Positions 1 to 10,353 of a stretch of DNA of 64,000 nucleotides are shown piece by piece. This DNA is from Bacillus paralicheniformis (GTDB taxonomy: Bacteria > Bacillota > Bacilli > Bacillales > Bacillaceae). The stretch's first letter is position 1. Every line of letters starts with the position of its first letter. A model generated the notes under the pieces. The model did no database searches, was not told where the DNA came from, and was given only the letters and a program-made list of their open reading frames with translations. Where the stretch lies: positions 310,001 to 374,000 of the forward strand of contig NZ_LBMN02000035.1 in NCBI RefSeq assembly GCF_001042485.2, read 5' to 3'. The position numbers were made by a program, and so were the translations under genes.

Positions 1-219
1 ATACCATACATCGCTTTCTTCAACGAAAAACGTAATGCCGTCTTTTTCCGCGCTCACACCGATTTGCTGCGGCTCATCTTTTGAAACCCCAAGGGAGAAG
101 CCTTTTTGAACATTGCTGCAGCCTCCGTAACGGACAAAGAAGCGAACCTGATCTCCTTCTTTTAAATCAAGCTCGTCCTTATACCATTTAAGCGCCTCTT
201 CATTAATTTTCAAATTCAC
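1..219 (-). CDS. yneR: HesB/IscA-like protein YneR (3' end outside window)
   Basis: The first 73 codons of a minus-strand gene whose end lies beyond base 1. The translated part begins (V/M)NLKINEEALKWYKDEL and carries RFFVRYGGCS, which fits the HesB/YneR family of small single-domain proteins related to the A-type iron-sulfur carriers; the family is about 95 residues long. A GTG at 219 is chosen as start because a GGAG lies nine bases before it; the TTG two codons upstream is too close to that site. Only one cysteine is visible in this part, so a true cluster-carrier role is doubtful, and the B. subtilis protein has no firm function that I know. It sits next to plsY as in B. subtilis. Confidence 0.8.
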   Translation of the reverse strand, partial: MNLKINEEALKWYKDELDLKEGDQVRFFVRYGGCSNVQKGFSLGVSKDEPQQIGVSAEKDGITFFVEESDVWY

Positions 220-321
220 GGGCAAGCACTCCTTCATCATTTGTTTCAAAGCATGCTGAATCTATTTATAGTATATAACGATTTTGTCCGATCATGAAAA
301 TATAATGTTTTTCGGATAGGC

Positions 322-915
322 TCATTTTTTGCCGGACATCCACTTGATTTTGGGCTCGGTTTTATCCATAATGCGTTTAATGTTCGTCCTGTGTCTGTAT
401 ACGACAAACGCCGTTAGAAAGGCGACGACTGCCACCAATAAAAGATCTTTCGTAAACAGGCTGTAAACCGTTGTATACAAGCCGGTTAAAATGGAAGAAA
501 GCGATACATATTTTGTGATATACAAAAACAGAAAGAACACCGCAATCATTGTGAGAAACAGAAAAGGCTGATAGCAAAGCAATACGCCTCCGGAAGTAGC
601 GACAGCTTTTCCGCCTTTAAATTTGGCGAACACAGGGAACATATGCCCGATGACTGCGGCTACACCGGCCAACAAAGGGTGTACGCCGATGTGGAGGATG
701 GTGGGCAGAAAGGCGGCGAGCGTCCCTTTCAAAATATCCGCAGCCACCACGATGGAGCCGGCTTTCACCCCAAGTGTCCGGAATGCATTGGTGGCGCCAA
801 GATTGCCGCTGCCGTGTTCCCTGATGTCGATTCCTTTGGCGGCCTTTCCGACAATTAAGCCGGACGGAATGCTGCCGAGTAGATAGGCTAAAACAAATAA
901 TAAAGCAATTAACAT
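322..915 (-). CDS. plsY: Acyl-phosphate:glycerol-3-phosphate acyltransferase PlsY
   Basis: PlsY moves an acyl group from acyl-phosphate to glycerol-3-phosphate in the membrane, the first step of phospholipid synthesis in most Gram-positive bacteria. The 197-residue hydrophobic protein shows the three family motifs: GSIPSG near residue 15, [16 protein letters not shown] near residue 34 and [17 protein letters not shown] near residue 92, with about five membrane segments. An in-frame start exists at 975, but the ATG at 915 has AAGGAGA just upstream and gives the family length, so it is used. It is transcribed away from yneT and parE, in the same neighbourhood as in B. subtilis (yneS). Confidence 0.95.
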   Translation of the reverse strand: MLIALLFVLAYLLGSIPSGLIVGKAAKGIDIREHGSGNLGATNAFRTLGVKAGSIVVAADILKGTLAAFLPTILHIGVHPLLAGVAAVIGHMFPVFAKFKGGKAVATSGGVLLCYQPFLFLTMIAVFFLFLYITKYVSLSSILTGLYTTVYSLFTKDLLLVAVVAFLTAFVVYRHRTNIKRIMDKTEPKIKWMSGKK

Positions 916-1093
916 TTCATTTCTCCTTTTTAGATGATCCCTTCTCTTTATTTTAACATGAGAGGCGCTTTTCATGACGGCTTTTCTTTAGAAGTACCGT
1001 ATATATCATACAAGATAATGCGCCCTAATCATATGAAAATTTTGATTATCGCCTTTGATTTCGTGTAAACTGAACGTAAAAGGAGTGATCGCC

Positions 1094-1507
1094 ATGGAAA
1101 ACCCTTCTAAACAGGAAATCAAAAGCATTCTTGAAAACAGTAAACGAATCGCGGTAGTCGGCCTGTCCGACAATCCTGAAAGAACATCGTACATGGTATC
1201 AAAAGCGATGCAGGACGCGGGATATGACATCATCCCTGTCAATCCGTCCATAGATGAGGCGCTGGGCGTCAAGGCTGTGGCATCATTAAAAGACATTGAA
1301 GGACATGTCGATATCGTCAATGTGTTCAGAAGATCCGAACATCTGCGCGATGTCGCAAAGGAATTCTTGGAGATAGACGCAGATGTGTTTTGGGCGCAGC
1401 AGGGGCTTGTCAACGAAGAAGCTTATCGGCTTCTGAGCGAAAAAGGCTATACGGTGATTATGGATTTGTGTATAAAAGTGGCACACGCGTTAACAAAATC
1501 GGCATAA
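1094..1507 (+). CDS. yneT: CoA-binding domain protein YneT
   Basis: A 137-residue protein of the CoA-binding (succinyl-CoA ligase alpha-like) Rossmann family, PF13380 type. The N-terminal part reads KRIAVVGLSDNPERTSYMV, a nucleotide-binding beta-alpha-beta unit, and VFRRSEHLRDVAKE and FWAQQGLVNEEA follow as in other family members. Its biochemical role is unknown. The ATG at 1094 is chosen because AAGGAGTGATC precedes it; an earlier in-frame ATG at 1055 lacks a site. A strong hairpin follows the stop, so the gene is probably monocistronic. It lies between plsY and parE as in B. subtilis. Confidence 0.88.
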   Translation: MENPSKQEIKSILENSKRIAVVGLSDNPERTSYMVSKAMQDAGYDIIPVNPSIDEALGVKAVASLKDIEGHVDIVNVFRRSEHLRDVAKEFLEIDADVFWAQQGLVNEEAYRLLSEKGYTVIMDLCIKVAHALTKSA

Positions 1508-1551
1508 AAAAGACAAAAATCCTTGTTTATTCAAGGGTTTTTGTCTTTTTT
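1507..1551 (+). terminator. Rho-independent terminator of yneT
   Basis: A 19-base arm rich in A (1507-1525) pairs with 1532-1550, closing on CCTTG/CAAGG and ending in a run of T. It starts at the stop codon of yneT. The A-rich 5' arm means it could also work on the other strand. Confidence 0.85.
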
Positions 1552-1760
1552 ATGCGAGAATATGTTTGCGAATTGCTGTGAAAAACGGCTACAATAAGTC
1601 TTGGACAGTTTTTTTAAGAATGATTTTCCAATTGCTGGTGGAAAAGCCTTGTCCTCCAAGGGACGAATCGTGTAAAATGACGGCTGTGCAAAAAAACGGC
1701 TTTCATTTTAACATTTTCCCGACAATGCTTGAAGCGATTGGAAAAGAATCGGATAATACT

Positions 1761-1788
1761 TTGCTTTACATGACAGAGTGTGTATTAT
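1761..1788 (+). promoter_or_regulatory. Probable sigma-A promoter of parE-parC
   Basis: TTGCTT at 1761-1766 and TATTAT at 1783-1788 are 16 bases apart, about 40 bases before the parE start. The 1552-1760 stretch holds no convincing gene. The match is moderate and no other regulatory sequence is evident. Confidence 0.45.
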
Positions 1789-1830
1789 TCTTTATAAGCA
1801 ATGTTTGATTTTTGAAAGGGGTTTATGCAT

Positions 1831-3798
1831 TTGGTTAAGAAACAGCAATTTGACTATAATGATGATTCCATACAGGTGCTCGAAGGCCTTGAAGCGGTCA
1901 GAAAACGCCCCGGTATGTACATCGGTTCGACAGACAGCCGGGGCCTGCACCATCTCGTATATGAAATCGTCGATAATTCCGTCGATGAAGTCCTTGCGGG
2001 CCATGGGAATCATATTATAGTAAAGATACATAAAGATAACAGCATATCGGTGCAAGACAGAGGCCGGGGAATGCCAACAGGAATGCATAAGCTGGGCAAA
2101 CCGACTCCCGAAATTATTTTGACAGTGCTGCATGCCGGAGGAAAGTTCGGCCAAGGCGGCTATAAAACGAGCGGGGGGCTGCACGGCGTCGGTGCATCCG
2201 TTGTAAACGCCCTGTCTGAGTGGCTGACAGTCACAATTGAGCGGGACGGAAATGTTTACAGGCAGCGTTTTGAAAACGGCGGCAAACCGGTGACATCCCT
2301 TGATAAAATCGGAACGACCAAAAAGACCGGCACCCTGATTCATTTCAAGCCTGATCCTACGATGTTCAGCACAACGACTTTTAACTTTGAAACGCTTTCA
2401 GAGCGTCTGAGAGAATCAGCCTTTTTGTTAAAAGGATTAAAAATCGAATTGATCGATGAACGCGATCAAACAAAAGAAACGTTTTTATACGAAAACGGAA
2501 TCGAAGCTTTTGTCGCTTATTTAAATGAGGAGAAAGACGCGCTTTCTGAAGTGGTCTCATTTGAAGGGGAGCACAACGGCATCGAGGTGGACTTTGCGTT
2601 TCAATTTAATGACGGCTATTCCGAAAACATCCTGTCATTCGTCAATAATGTCAGAACAAAGGACGGAGGAACCCATGAGTCCGGTGCGAAAACGGCGATG
2701 ACAAGAGCATTCAACGAATATGCGAGAAAGGTGGCCCTTTTAAAAGAAAAGGACAAAAACCTTGAAGGAACGGACATCCGGGAAGGCCTGTCAGCCATCG
2801 TTTCCGTCCGGATTCCAGAAGAGCTTCTTCAATTTGAAGGACAGACAAAAGGAAAGCTCGGCACGAGTGAAGCAAGATCAGCCGTTGATGCGATCGTCTC
2901 CGAGCAGCTCGCATATTTCCTTGAAGAAAACAGGGAAACGGCAACATTGCTCGTCAAAAAAGCGATTAAAGCCTCCCAGGCAAGAGAAGCTGCGAGAAAA
3001 GCAAGAGAAGAGGCAAGAAGCGGAAAGAAAAGAAAGAAATCCGAAGCGACGCTCTCCGGCAAGCTGACGCCTGCACAATCAAGGAATCCGTCCAAAAACG
3101 AATTGTATCTCGTGGAGGGTGACTCTGCCGGAGGATCAGCAAAGCAGGGAAGAGACCGGAAATTCCAGGCTGTCCTGCCGCTCCGCGGAAAGGTTATCAA
3201 TACGGAAAAAGCGAAGCTGGCCGATATTTTTAAAAATGAAGAGATCAATACGATTATTCATGCGATCGGCGGAGGGGTCGGCGCTGATTTTGACATTGAG
3301 GACATCAATTACGACAAAGTCATCATCATGACAGATGCGGATACAGACGGCGCTCATATCCAAGTGCTGCTCCTGACTTTTTTCTACCGCTATATGAAGC
3401 CGCTGATCGAGCACGGAAAAGTGTTTATCGCGCTGCCGCCGCTCTATAAAGTCAGCAAAGGGTCTGGCAAAAAAGAAATCATTGAATATGCTTGGTCTGA
3501 TGAAGAAATGGACGACGTCCTCAAAAAAGTCGGAAGAGGATATACGATTCAGCGCTATAAAGGTCTCGGCGAAATGAACGCTGACCAGCTTTGGGAAACG
3601 ACAATGAACCCCGAATCAAGAACGCTTGTCAGGGTTAAAATCGATGACGCAGCCCGTGTGGAAAGGCGCGTGACGACATTGATGGGCGACAAAGTTGAGC
3701 CGAGAAGAAAATGGATTGAGAAAAATGTCGCTTTCGGACTTGATGAAGAAAGCAACATTTTAGAAAACGAGAATTTATCGGTCGCTGAGGAGGTTTAA
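1831..3798 (+). CDS. parE: DNA topoisomerase IV subunit B (ParE)
   Basis: ParE is the ATPase subunit of topoisomerase IV, which with ParC separates linked daughter chromosomes. The protein has the GHKL ATPase signature (EIVDNSVDEVLAG, then HAGGKFGQGGYKTSGGLHGVG) in its first 200 residues, the transducer domain, and the TOPRIM region with YLVEGDSAGGSAKQGRD and MTDADTDGAHI. I place the start at the TTG at 1831: the GAAAGGGG ribosome site (1814-1821) is nine bases before it, whereas an in-frame ATG at 1825 would be only three bases away. The TTG start gives 655 residues, the length I recall for B. subtilis ParE. Its stop is four bases before parC, so the two are co-transcribed. Confidence 0.96.
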   Translation: MVKKQQFDYNDDSIQVLEGLEAVRKRPGMYIGSTDSRGLHHLVYEIVDNSVDEVLAGHGNHIIVKIHKDNSISVQDRGRGMPTGMHKLGKPTPEIILTVLHAGGKFGQGGYKTSGGLHGVGASVVNALSEWLTVTIERDGNVYRQRFENGGKPVTSLDKIGTTKKTGTLIHFKPDPTMFSTTTFNFETLSERLRESAFLLKGLKIELIDERDQTKETFLYENGIEAFVAYLNEEKDALSEVVSFEGEHNGIEVDFAFQFNDGYSENILSFVNNVRTKDGGTHESGAKTAMTRAFNEYARKVALLKEKDKNLEGTDIREGLSAIVSVRIPEELLQFEGQTKGKLGTSEARSAVDAIVSEQLAYFLEENRETATLLVKKAIKASQAREAARKAREEARSGKKRKKSEATLSGKLTPAQSRNPSKNELYLVEGDSAGGSAKQGRDRKFQAVLPLRGKVINTEKAKLADIFKNEEINTIIHAIGGGVGADFDIEDINYDKVIIMTDADTDGAHIQVLLLTFFYRYMKPLIEHGKVFIALPPLYKVSKGSGKKEIIEYAWSDEEMDDVLKKVGRGYTIQRYKGLGEMNADQLWETTMNPESRTLVRVKIDDAARVERRVTTLMGDKVEPRRKWIEKNVAFGLDEESNILENENLSVAEEV

Positions 3799-3802
3799 AT
3801 AA

Positions 3803-6226
3803 ATGGCACAGCCAGAGATTTATCATGATTTACCATTGGAAGACGTGATCGGCGACCGTTTCGGCCGATACAGCAAATATATTATTCAGGATCGGGCGCT
3901 CCCTGACGCCAGGGACGGCCTGAAGCCTGTTCAAAGAAGAATCCTATACGCCATGCATGCGGAAGGGAACACGCACGATAAGAATTTCCGCAAGGCCGCA
4001 AAAACGGTCGGTAATGTAATCGGGAACTATCATCCTCATGGAGACAGTTCGGTCTACGAAGCGATGGTGCGGATGAGCCAGGACTGGAAGGTTCGCAACG
4101 TGCTGGTTGAAATGCACGGTAACAACGGAAGCATCGACGGTGATCCGCCGGCTGCGATGCGTTATACAGAAGCAAGGCTCGCAGCGATCGCTTCAGAGCT
4201 TTTGCGAGATATTGACAAAGAAACGGTCGAGTTTGTGCCAAACTTTGATGATACAAGCAAGGAGCCCGTCGTCCTTCCGGCGATGTTCCCGAACCTGCTT
4301 GTCAACGGATCGACAGGGATTTCCGCCGGGTATGCGACTGACATTCCGCCGCATCATCTCGGGGAAGTGATCGATGCCGTGATAAGGCGGATTGACTCGC
4401 CGAACTGCAGTGTGGATGACCTCATGGAGCTCGTAAAAGGACCGGACTTTCCGACCGGAGGAATCATTCAGGGTAAAGAAGGCATAAAAAAAGCCTATGA
4501 AACCGGAAAAGGTAAAATCATCATCAGGGGCAAAGCCGAGATCGAAACCATCAGAGGCGGCCGCCAGCAAATTGTCATTACTGAAATTCCGTTTGAAGTC
4601 AACAAAGCGAATTTAGTGAAAAAAATGGACGAATTCAGGATTGAACGGAAGGTCGAAGGGATTTCCGAAGTCCGTGACGAGACCGACCGGACAGGACTCA
4701 GAATCGTGATTGAGCTGAAAAAAGAAGCGGATGCACAAGGTATTTTAAATTTCTTGTACAAAAACTCGGATTTGCAGATTCCGTACAACTTTAACATGGT
4801 GGCTATTCATAACAGAAGACCGATGTTGATGAATCTCACATCAATTTTGGACGCTTATATCGGCCACCAAAAAGAAGTCATCACCAACCGTTCTCAGTAT
4901 GAGCTGAAAAAAGCGAAGGAAAGGCATCATATCGTAGAAGGATTGATGAAAGCACTGTCCATTTTGGATGAAGTCATTGCGACGATCCGCTCCTCCAATG
5001 ACAAGCGCGATGCCAAAAACAATCTGATCGAAAAGTTCGCATTTACAGAGCCGCAGGCTGAAGCGATCGTTTCATTGCAGCTGTACAGGCTGACAAACAC
5101 AGATATTACGGCTCTCCAGGAAGAAGCAAAAGAACTCGACCAGAAGATCAAAGAGCTGGAAGAGATCCTTTCCAATGACAAGAAACTCTTGAAAGTGATC
5201 AAAGACAGCTTGAAAAAGGTGAAAAAAACCTATGCCGGTCAAAGGCGCTCTGTCATCGAGGAGAAAATTGAAGAAATCAAAATCAATCTTGAAGTGATGG
5301 TGGCGTCTGAAGACGTTTATGTGACCGTGACGAAAGACGGTTATATTAAACGAACGAGCCAGCGGTCTTTTGCTGCATCAAACGGCCAGGACTTCGGCAT
5401 GAAAGATACCGACCGTCTGCTCTGTCAGCTGGAAATGAATACGACAGACGTACTGCTCTTATTTACAAATAAAGGAAGCTATGTGTATTGTCCGGTTCAC
5501 CAGCTTCCTGATATCAGATGGAAAGACTTGGGTCAGCACATCACGAATATCATATCGATCGACAGCGATGAATCCATCGTCAAGGCGATCCCTGTCAGAG
5601 AGTTTACCGAATCTGAATACCTGCTGTTCTTTACGAAAAACGGAATGGCGAAAAGAACTCAGCTGATGCAGTATAAAGCACAGCGCTATTCAAAAGCATT
5701 GGTCGCTCTTAACTTAAAAGGCGACGATGAAGTGGTTGATGTTCATGTAACGGACGGAACGAAAGATTTGTTTATCGCGACACATTCCGGCTACGGTCTG
5801 TGGTTCTCAGAAGATGAGGTCAGCGTCGTCGGCGCAAGGGCGGCCGGTGTCAAAGGCGTCAATTTGAAAGACGGCGACTTTGTCGCCAGCGGGCAGGTTT
5901 TAGAAGAATCGGATGTGCTTGTGCTCGTGACCCAGCGCGGATCTATTAAGCGGATGAACCGCACCGAATTTGAAAAAACGTCACGGGCGAAACGAGGGGT
6001 TCTCATGCTGAGGGAATTGAAGAAAAAACCTCACCGCATCACCGGGCTGCTCGCATGCTCATATCATGCTCAAATCACGCTTCAAACCGAAAAAGGCATC
6101 ACAGAGGAGATGCTTGTCAAAGATATCAAGCTTCATGACCGGTACAGCAACGGTTCTTTCATCATCGACGAAGATGAGGCAGGGGAAGTAACGGATGTAT
6201 GGATCAGCAAACATGAACGGGAGTGA
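3803..6226 (+). CDS. parC: DNA topoisomerase IV subunit A (ParC)
   Basis: The 807-residue DNA-cleaving subunit of topoisomerase IV. The winged-helix cleavage domain holds [11 protein letters not shown] (residues 77-87) and the catalytic tyrosine Y121 in [11 protein letters not shown]; the C-terminal third contains the repeated beta-propeller blades of GyrA/ParC proteins (for example [30 protein letters not shown]). At the quinolone-resistance positions the sequence keeps serine in GDSS and glutamate at 86, the susceptible-type residues. The start ATG at 3803 has GAGGAGG ten bases upstream, overlapping the parE stop, which suggests translational coupling. Confidence 0.96.
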   Translation: MAQPEIYHDLPLEDVIGDRFGRYSKYIIQDRALPDARDGLKPVQRRILYAMHAEGNTHDKNFRKAAKTVGNVIGNYHPHGDSSVYEAMVRMSQDWKVRNVLVEMHGNNGSIDGDPPAAMRYTEARLAAIASELLRDIDKETVEFVPNFDDTSKEPVVLPAMFPNLLVNGSTGISAGYATDIPPHHLGEVIDAVIRRIDSPNCSVDDLMELVKGPDFPTGGIIQGKEGIKKAYETGKGKIIIRGKAEIETIRGGRQQIVITEIPFEVNKANLVKKMDEFRIERKVEGISEVRDETDRTGLRIVIELKKEADAQGILNFLYKNSDLQIPYNFNMVAIHNRRPMLMNLTSILDAYIGHQKEVITNRSQYELKKAKERHHIVEGLMKALSILDEVIATIRSSNDKRDAKNNLIEKFAFTEPQAEAIVSLQLYRLTNTDITALQEEAKELDQKIKELEEILSNDKKLLKVIKDSLKKVKKTYAGQRRSVIEEKIEEIKINLEVMVASEDVYVTVTKDGYIKRTSQRSFAASNGQDFGMKDTDRLLCQLEMNTTDVLLLFTNKGSYVYCPVHQLPDIRWKDLGQHITNIISIDSDESIVKAIPVREFTESEYLLFFTKNGMAKRTQLMQYKAQRYSKALVALNLKGDDEVVDVHVTDGTKDLFIATHSGYGLWFSEDEVSVVGARAAGVKGVNLKDGDFVASGQVLEESDVLVLVTQRGSIKRMNRTEFEKTSRAKRGVLMLRELKKKPHRITGLLACSYHAQITLQTEKGITEEMLVKDIKLHDRYSNGSFIIDEDEAGEVTDVWISKHERE

Positions 6227-6477
6227 AATCGACCTGCGCCCAATTCTAGGGATATCACCACATGCCTATCAAGAATAGAGCCATTCTGCAAGACAACGAA
6301 GAATGCTGCAGAAAAAGAGCATGCCAGATAAACTTTACACAGGTTCATTTTTAAATGCTAGGCTACTTTCTTGTGATACAAGCTTTTTCCCGTATCGGTG
6401 AGATTTTCGCTTTCTTTTTGGAGTAAGCGTCAAATACATGAAAATTCTCTGCTGCTTAATTAATAACAGAGTAAAAC
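6227..6477. other. Intergenic region after parC, no gene seen
   Basis: About 250 bases between the parC stop and the shared terminator. No open frame with a ribosome site was found on either strand and no repeat stands out. Confidence 0.5.
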
Positions 6478-6524
6478 AACCCAGTCCGCGTTCACGCCTT
6501 TAGTGCACATGGACTGGGTTTTCC
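6478..6524. terminator. Terminator between convergent parC and araR
   Basis: AACCCAGTCC (6478-6487) pairs perfectly with GGACTGGGTT (6511-6520) across a 23-base loop; TTTTCC follows on the plus strand and TTGTTTTAC on the minus strand. It can serve both parC (plus) and araR (minus). The long loop makes it less typical. Confidence 0.6.
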
Positions 6525-6539
6525 TTGATCACACCAAGA

Positions 6540-7631
6540 TTATTGTACATCTAACTCTTTTACGGTTTCACCTTCAATTAACACAGGCTGATAGTAGGTT
6601 TCGTTTGGTAAGTCTTTCTTTCCTTGCAATTTCTTGATGACCCAATCAGCTGCATCGTGTCCCATTTGTTCTTGAGGATGTGTCAATGTTGTTAGTTTGA
6701 TATTCGCATTTTTGGCAATATACGAATTGTCCTGTCCAATAATTGACAATTTGTCCGGGACAGAAATATTAAGTTGTCTGCATACATTTGCTACTTCCAA
6801 CCCTACTTCGTCGTTATAGCAAACAATTGCAGTCAACACGTCTCTCTTTTCATTTAGAAACTTCTTCAGGTTTGTGTATAGTTCCAGCTTCGTCTCTGTA
6901 TTGTACGAAAGCACATGCTCTGGTTGAAATCGTAATTTGGCTTCACCAAGCGCTTTTATATACCCCTTCATTCGATACTTTCCTTGTAAATCATCCATTT
7001 TTGAAATGAGACCAATTTGTGTATGTCCTTTTGATATTAATTCTTTTGTTGCGAGATAGCTGGACTGCACATCATCGAGACAAAGAAAAGGAACATCTAA
7101 TTCTTCATAATAAGCATTGATCATGATGAAAGGAATATCCTGTTCCTTAAACGATAAATAGTAAGCAATATTCGGATTGTATAGATTACTTTTCGTAGGT
7201 TCAACAATTAAACCATCGACGCCAAATGACAACATCATTTCCAAAGCTTTTTTTTCTTGTTCGACATCATTATTTGTACTAGCTAATAGTAACGAATAAT
7301 TAGCCTCATTCAATCTCCCTTCAATTCCGCGAATAATTGAGGGGAAAATGTAATCTGAAATGTAGGTCGTAATTACACCGATTATTTTATTATTGGAATT
7401 CCCTCCAGGTTTTGATTGATACTGATTACTTACATAAGTGCCAGACCCTTTTTCACTTCTTAAAAACCCCTCGTTCGCCAGCTCTAAAATCGCCTTTCGA
7501 ACAGTGTGCCGGCTGACTTTGTATTCTTCTTGTATGGCGGATTCAGTAGGAATTTGTTCTCCTACCCTGTAAACTCCTGAAAGGATTTTACTTTTTATAT
7601 CATTAATGATGACCTTATACTTTGGTTTCAT
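6540..7631 (-). CDS. araR: Arabinose operon repressor AraR (GntR-type HTH, LacI-type sensor)
   Basis: A 363-residue regulator with an N-terminal winged helix of the GntR family (SRHTVRKAILELANEGFL, then GSGTYV) followed by a periplasmic-binding-like domain of the LacI/GalR type (IIGVITTYISDYIFPSIIRG, GVDGLIVEPTKSN, GQDNSYIAKN). This two-part layout is that of AraR, which releases DNA when it binds L-arabinose. It is divergent from araB-araD-araA, and an AraR-type operator overlaps the araB promoter. The start is set at the ATG at 7631 behind AGAAGTGAG; in-frame ATGs further upstream (7649, 7733) have no ribosome site. Codon use is more A+T-rich than in parC, in keeping with the ara operon it controls. 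Confidence 0.85.
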   Translation of the reverse strand: MKPKYKVIINDIKSKILSGVYRVGEQIPTESAIQEEYKVSRHTVRKAILELANEGFLRSEKGSGTYVSNQYQSKPGGNSNNKIIGVITTYISDYIFPSIIRGIEGRLNEANYSLLLASTNNDVEQEKKALEMMLSFGVDGLIVEPTKSNLYNPNIAYYLSFKEQDIPFIMINAYYEELDVPFLCLDDVQSSYLATKELISKGHTQIGLISKMDDLQGKYRMKGYIKALGEAKLRFQPEHVLSYNTETKLELYTNLKKFLNEKRDVLTAIVCYNDEVGLEVANVCRQLNISVPDKLSIIGQDNSYIAKNANIKLTTLTHPQEQMGHDAADWVIKKLQGKKDLPNETYYQPVLIEGETVKELDVQ

Positions 7632-7828
7632 TTCACTCACTTCTTTCATAGTTGTTCGCATTCTAATTTTTTTAATTGAATGATTTGTGTGGACATATTT
7701 TATCATGGCTTTCAATGAATGAAAAGATTTCACCTTATTTTCGTGAAAATGAATAAGTAATTCTAATTTTTTTCTTTAAATTTCATGTTATACAAATACT
7801 TTTTATTATAAGCATGAAGAGAAAAAGA

Positions 7829-7855
7829 ATATAAATATCGTTGTGATATTTATAT
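7829..7855. repeat. Perfect 11-base inverted repeat in the araR-araB intergenic region
   Basis: ATATAAATATC (7829-7839) is followed, after GTTGT, by its exact complement GATATTTATAT (7845-7855). It lies 20 bases before the araB -35 box. It is too A+T-rich to be a strong terminator and could be an operator or an upstream element; no family consensus that I know matches it. Confidence 0.5.
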
Positions 7856-7874
7856 GAACATATTATATTATCGA

Positions 7875-7903
7875 TTGACAAATGTACGTACAAAAAATAT
7901 ACT
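7875..7903 (+). promoter_or_regulatory. araB promoter with overlapping AraR operator
   Basis: TTGACA (7875-7880) and TATACT (7898-7903) are separated by exactly 17 bases, an excellent sigma-A promoter. Inside the spacer lies ATGTACGTACAA (7882-7893), centred on the palindrome GTACGTAC, matching the known AraR operator consensus ATTTGTACGTACAAAT in its core. A repressor bound here would block RNA polymerase directly, so arabinose-inducible control of araBDA is a well-supported inference. Confidence 0.85.
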
Positions 7904-7982
7904 AAGTCTGTAATTAAGTTAAGCGAAAAGGGGAATGCCTTCTTTCGAATAATATTGAAATCGCTATCAGAGGGGGGATAAC

Positions 7983-9590
7983 GTGAAAGCGAATCAAGTA
8001 AACATCAAGCAGGCGATAACTGAGGGAGAAACATCGCTTGGAATTGAATTCGGATCCACACGTATTAAAGCAGTGTTGATTGATAGCAGTTTTGAAACAA
8101 TCGCATCTGGAAGTTATGAGTGGGAAAACCGCTTGGAAGATGGATTTTGGACGTACAACTTAGTAGATATTATCACTGGGTTGCAAACAGCTTATAGTGA
8201 AATGAAGAATGATGTTGAACGAAATTATGGCATCACCATTCGCAAAATCGGTTCTATTGGTTTTTCTGCAATGATGCATGGATATATGGCTTTTGACAAC
8301 ACAGGGGAGCTGCTTGTTCCGTTTCGAACTTGGCGTAACTCAACAACCGGTGCTGCAGCAAAAGAATTAACTGATCAATTTCAATTCAATATCCCTGAAC
8401 GGTGGAGTATTGCTCATTTATATCAAGCGATATTAAATGAAGAGAAACATTTGCCTCGCATTGATTATATCACCACTTTAGCTGGGTACATTCACTGGTT
8501 GCTGACTGGTAATAAAGCAATTGGCGTTGGAGATGCTTCGGGCATGTTCCCAATTGATGAATCAACGCAAAATTACAATGAATCGATGCTCAAGCAGTTT
8601 GATGAACTGATTTCGAACAAAGGCTATCCTTGGAGTATAAAGGATATTCTTCCTGAAGTTTATATTTCAGGCGAGCAAGCAGGCGAATTAACCGAAATTG
8701 GCGCGAAAATTCTGGATCAATCAAAAAATTTACAGCCAGGTATCCCGGTTTGTCCGCCGGAAGGCGATGCTGGAACAGGAATGGTTGCTACGAATAGTGT
8801 GAGGAAACGCACTGGAAACATCTCAGTAGGAACTTCAGTTTTTGCCATGATTGTATTAGAGAAAAAACTTTCGAAAGTATATCCAGAAATTGATTTGGTA
8901 ACAACGCCAAACGGCAGTCCGGTTGGAATGGTTCATGCGAATAACTGCTCAAGCGATTTAAATGCTTGGCTAGGGTTGTTTCGTGAATTTTTTGAGGCAA
9001 TGGGACAAAAGGTTGAAATGAATAAATTATTCGAAGTGGTGTTGAATAAAGCATTGGAGGCTGACTCAGACGGCGGTGGCTTACTAAGCTACGGTTATTT
9101 CTCTGGTGAAAATATTACAGGACTAGAAAAAGGCCGGCCGTTATTTGTCCGCTCACCAGAGAGTCGTTTCGATTTAGCAAACTTCATGCGGACACACCTT
9201 TTTGCAGCTTTTGCAGCTTTGAAAATCGGAATGGATATTTTGACCAAAGAGGAAAATATTGATATTGATAGCATTTTAGCTCACGGCGGTTTATTCAAAA
9301 CCCCTCTTGTCGGACAAAAAATTGTTGCAGCTGCAATGAATACGCCAGTATCAGTTATGGCAACTGCCGGAGAGGGCGGTGCGTGGGGAATGGCTATTCT
9401 TGCTTCTTACATGATGAACAAAGATCAACAAGAAAGCTTAGAAGATTTCCTCGACAAAAAAGTCTTTGAAGAGGATGCCGGGCAAGAAATTTACCCTGAT
9501 CAATTAGATGTTGAAGGATTTGAAGCATTTATCGAACGGTACAAAAAAGGTTTAATGATTGAGCAGGCCGCTGTGGATCATTTGATTTAA
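7983..9590 (+). CDS. araB: L-ribulokinase, FGGY family (AraB)
   Basis: A 535-residue sugar kinase of the FGGY family. The first phosphate motif [19 protein letters not shown] is at residue 20, and [20 protein letters not shown] and [13 protein letters not shown] are in the second half. By operon position with araD and araA it should phosphorylate L-ribulose in arabinose breakdown. The protein is of the type found in lactobacilli and clostridia rather than the usual B. subtilis AraB, judged from the ordering B-D-A and its overall appearance. The GTG start at 7983 has GAGGGGGG eight bases upstream. A xylulokinase-like specificity cannot be excluded from sequence alone. Confidence 0.85.
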   Translation: MKANQVNIKQAITEGETSLGIEFGSTRIKAVLIDSSFETIASGSYEWENRLEDGFWTYNLVDIITGLQTAYSEMKNDVERNYGITIRKIGSIGFSAMMHGYMAFDNTGELLVPFRTWRNSTTGAAAKELTDQFQFNIPERWSIAHLYQAILNEEKHLPRIDYITTLAGYIHWLLTGNKAIGVGDASGMFPIDESTQNYNESMLKQFDELISNKGYPWSIKDILPEVYISGEQAGELTEIGAKILDQSKNLQPGIPVCPPEGDAGTGMVATNSVRKRTGNISVGTSVFAMIVLEKKLSKVYPEIDLVTTPNGSPVGMVHANNCSSDLNAWLGLFREFFEAMGQKVEMNKLFEVVLNKALEADSDGGGLLSYGYFSGENITGLEKGRPLFVRSPESRFDLANFMRTHLFAAFAALKIGMDILTKEENIDIDSILAHGGLFKTPLVGQKIVAAAMNTPVSVMATAGEGGAWGMAILASYMMNKDQQESLEDFLDKKVFEEDAGQEIYPDQLDVEGFEAFIERYKKGLMIEQAAVDHLI

Positions 9591-9614
9591 TGAGTGGAAA
9601 GTGGAGGGGTTGAC

Positions 9615-10310
9615 GTGCTAGAACAACTGAAAGAAGAAGTGTTACAAGCAAATTTGGACTTGCCTAAATACGGACTTGTGAAATACACATGGGGAAATGC
9701 AAGTGCCATTGACCGTGAAACTGGTTTATTCGTTATCAAACCTAGTGGTGTTGATTATGAAACAATGAAAGCTAGTGATATGGTGGTTGTTGATTTAGAT
9801 GGCAATATTGTTGAAGGAGAGCTGAGACCTTCATCAGATACAGCGACTCACGCGGTACTTTATAAGCATTACCCTGAAATTGGAGGAATTGTACACACTC
9901 ATTCAACTTGGGCGACAATCTGGGCTCAAGCAGGCCTTGATGTTCCGGCGATGGGGACCACTCATGCAGACACATTCTATGGTTCCGTGCCATGTGCCCG
10001 ATACTTGACACAAGAGGAGGTTGATCGAGGTTACGAAGTAGAAACAGGTAATGTCATTATCGAAACATTTGAAGAGCGCGGGTTAGATATTTTAGCTGTT
10101 CCCGGTGTCTTACTTCATGGTCATGGTCCATTTACTTGGGGCAAAGATGTAAAATCAGCAGTATTGAATAGTGTGGTGTTGGATGAAGTCGCGAAAATGA
10201 ATTTATTTACCCGAGAATTAAATCATTTTGCAAAAGAATTACCACAACGTATTTTAGATAAACATTATTTACGAAAACACGGTAAAAATGCTTATTATGG
10301 TCAAAAGTAA
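9615..10310 (+). CDS. araD: L-ribulose-5-phosphate 4-epimerase (AraD)
   Basis: A 231-residue class II aldolase-family enzyme that converts L-ribulose 5-phosphate to D-xylulose 5-phosphate, the last step before the pentose phosphate pathway. Visible are [21 protein letters not shown] for phosphate binding, the zinc-binding HTHS in [17 protein letters not shown] and the third histidine in [11 protein letters not shown]. The start is the GTG at 9615, preceded by GGAGGGG five bases away; an in-frame GTG at 9594 would add seven residues and lacks a site. It follows araB by 24 bases and belongs to the same transcript. Confidence 0.93.
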   Translation: MLEQLKEEVLQANLDLPKYGLVKYTWGNASAIDRETGLFVIKPSGVDYETMKASDMVVVDLDGNIVEGELRPSSDTATHAVLYKHYPEIGGIVHTHSTWATIWAQAGLDVPAMGTTHADTFYGSVPCARYLTQEEVDRGYEVETGNVIIETFEERGLDILAVPGVLLHGHGPFTWGKDVKSAVLNSVVLDEVAKMNLFTRELNHFAKELPQRILDKHYLRKHGKNAYYGQK

Positions 10311-10353
10311 AGTCAATTCTATCAAACTATTCATTTAAGAAAAGAGGGTTATG

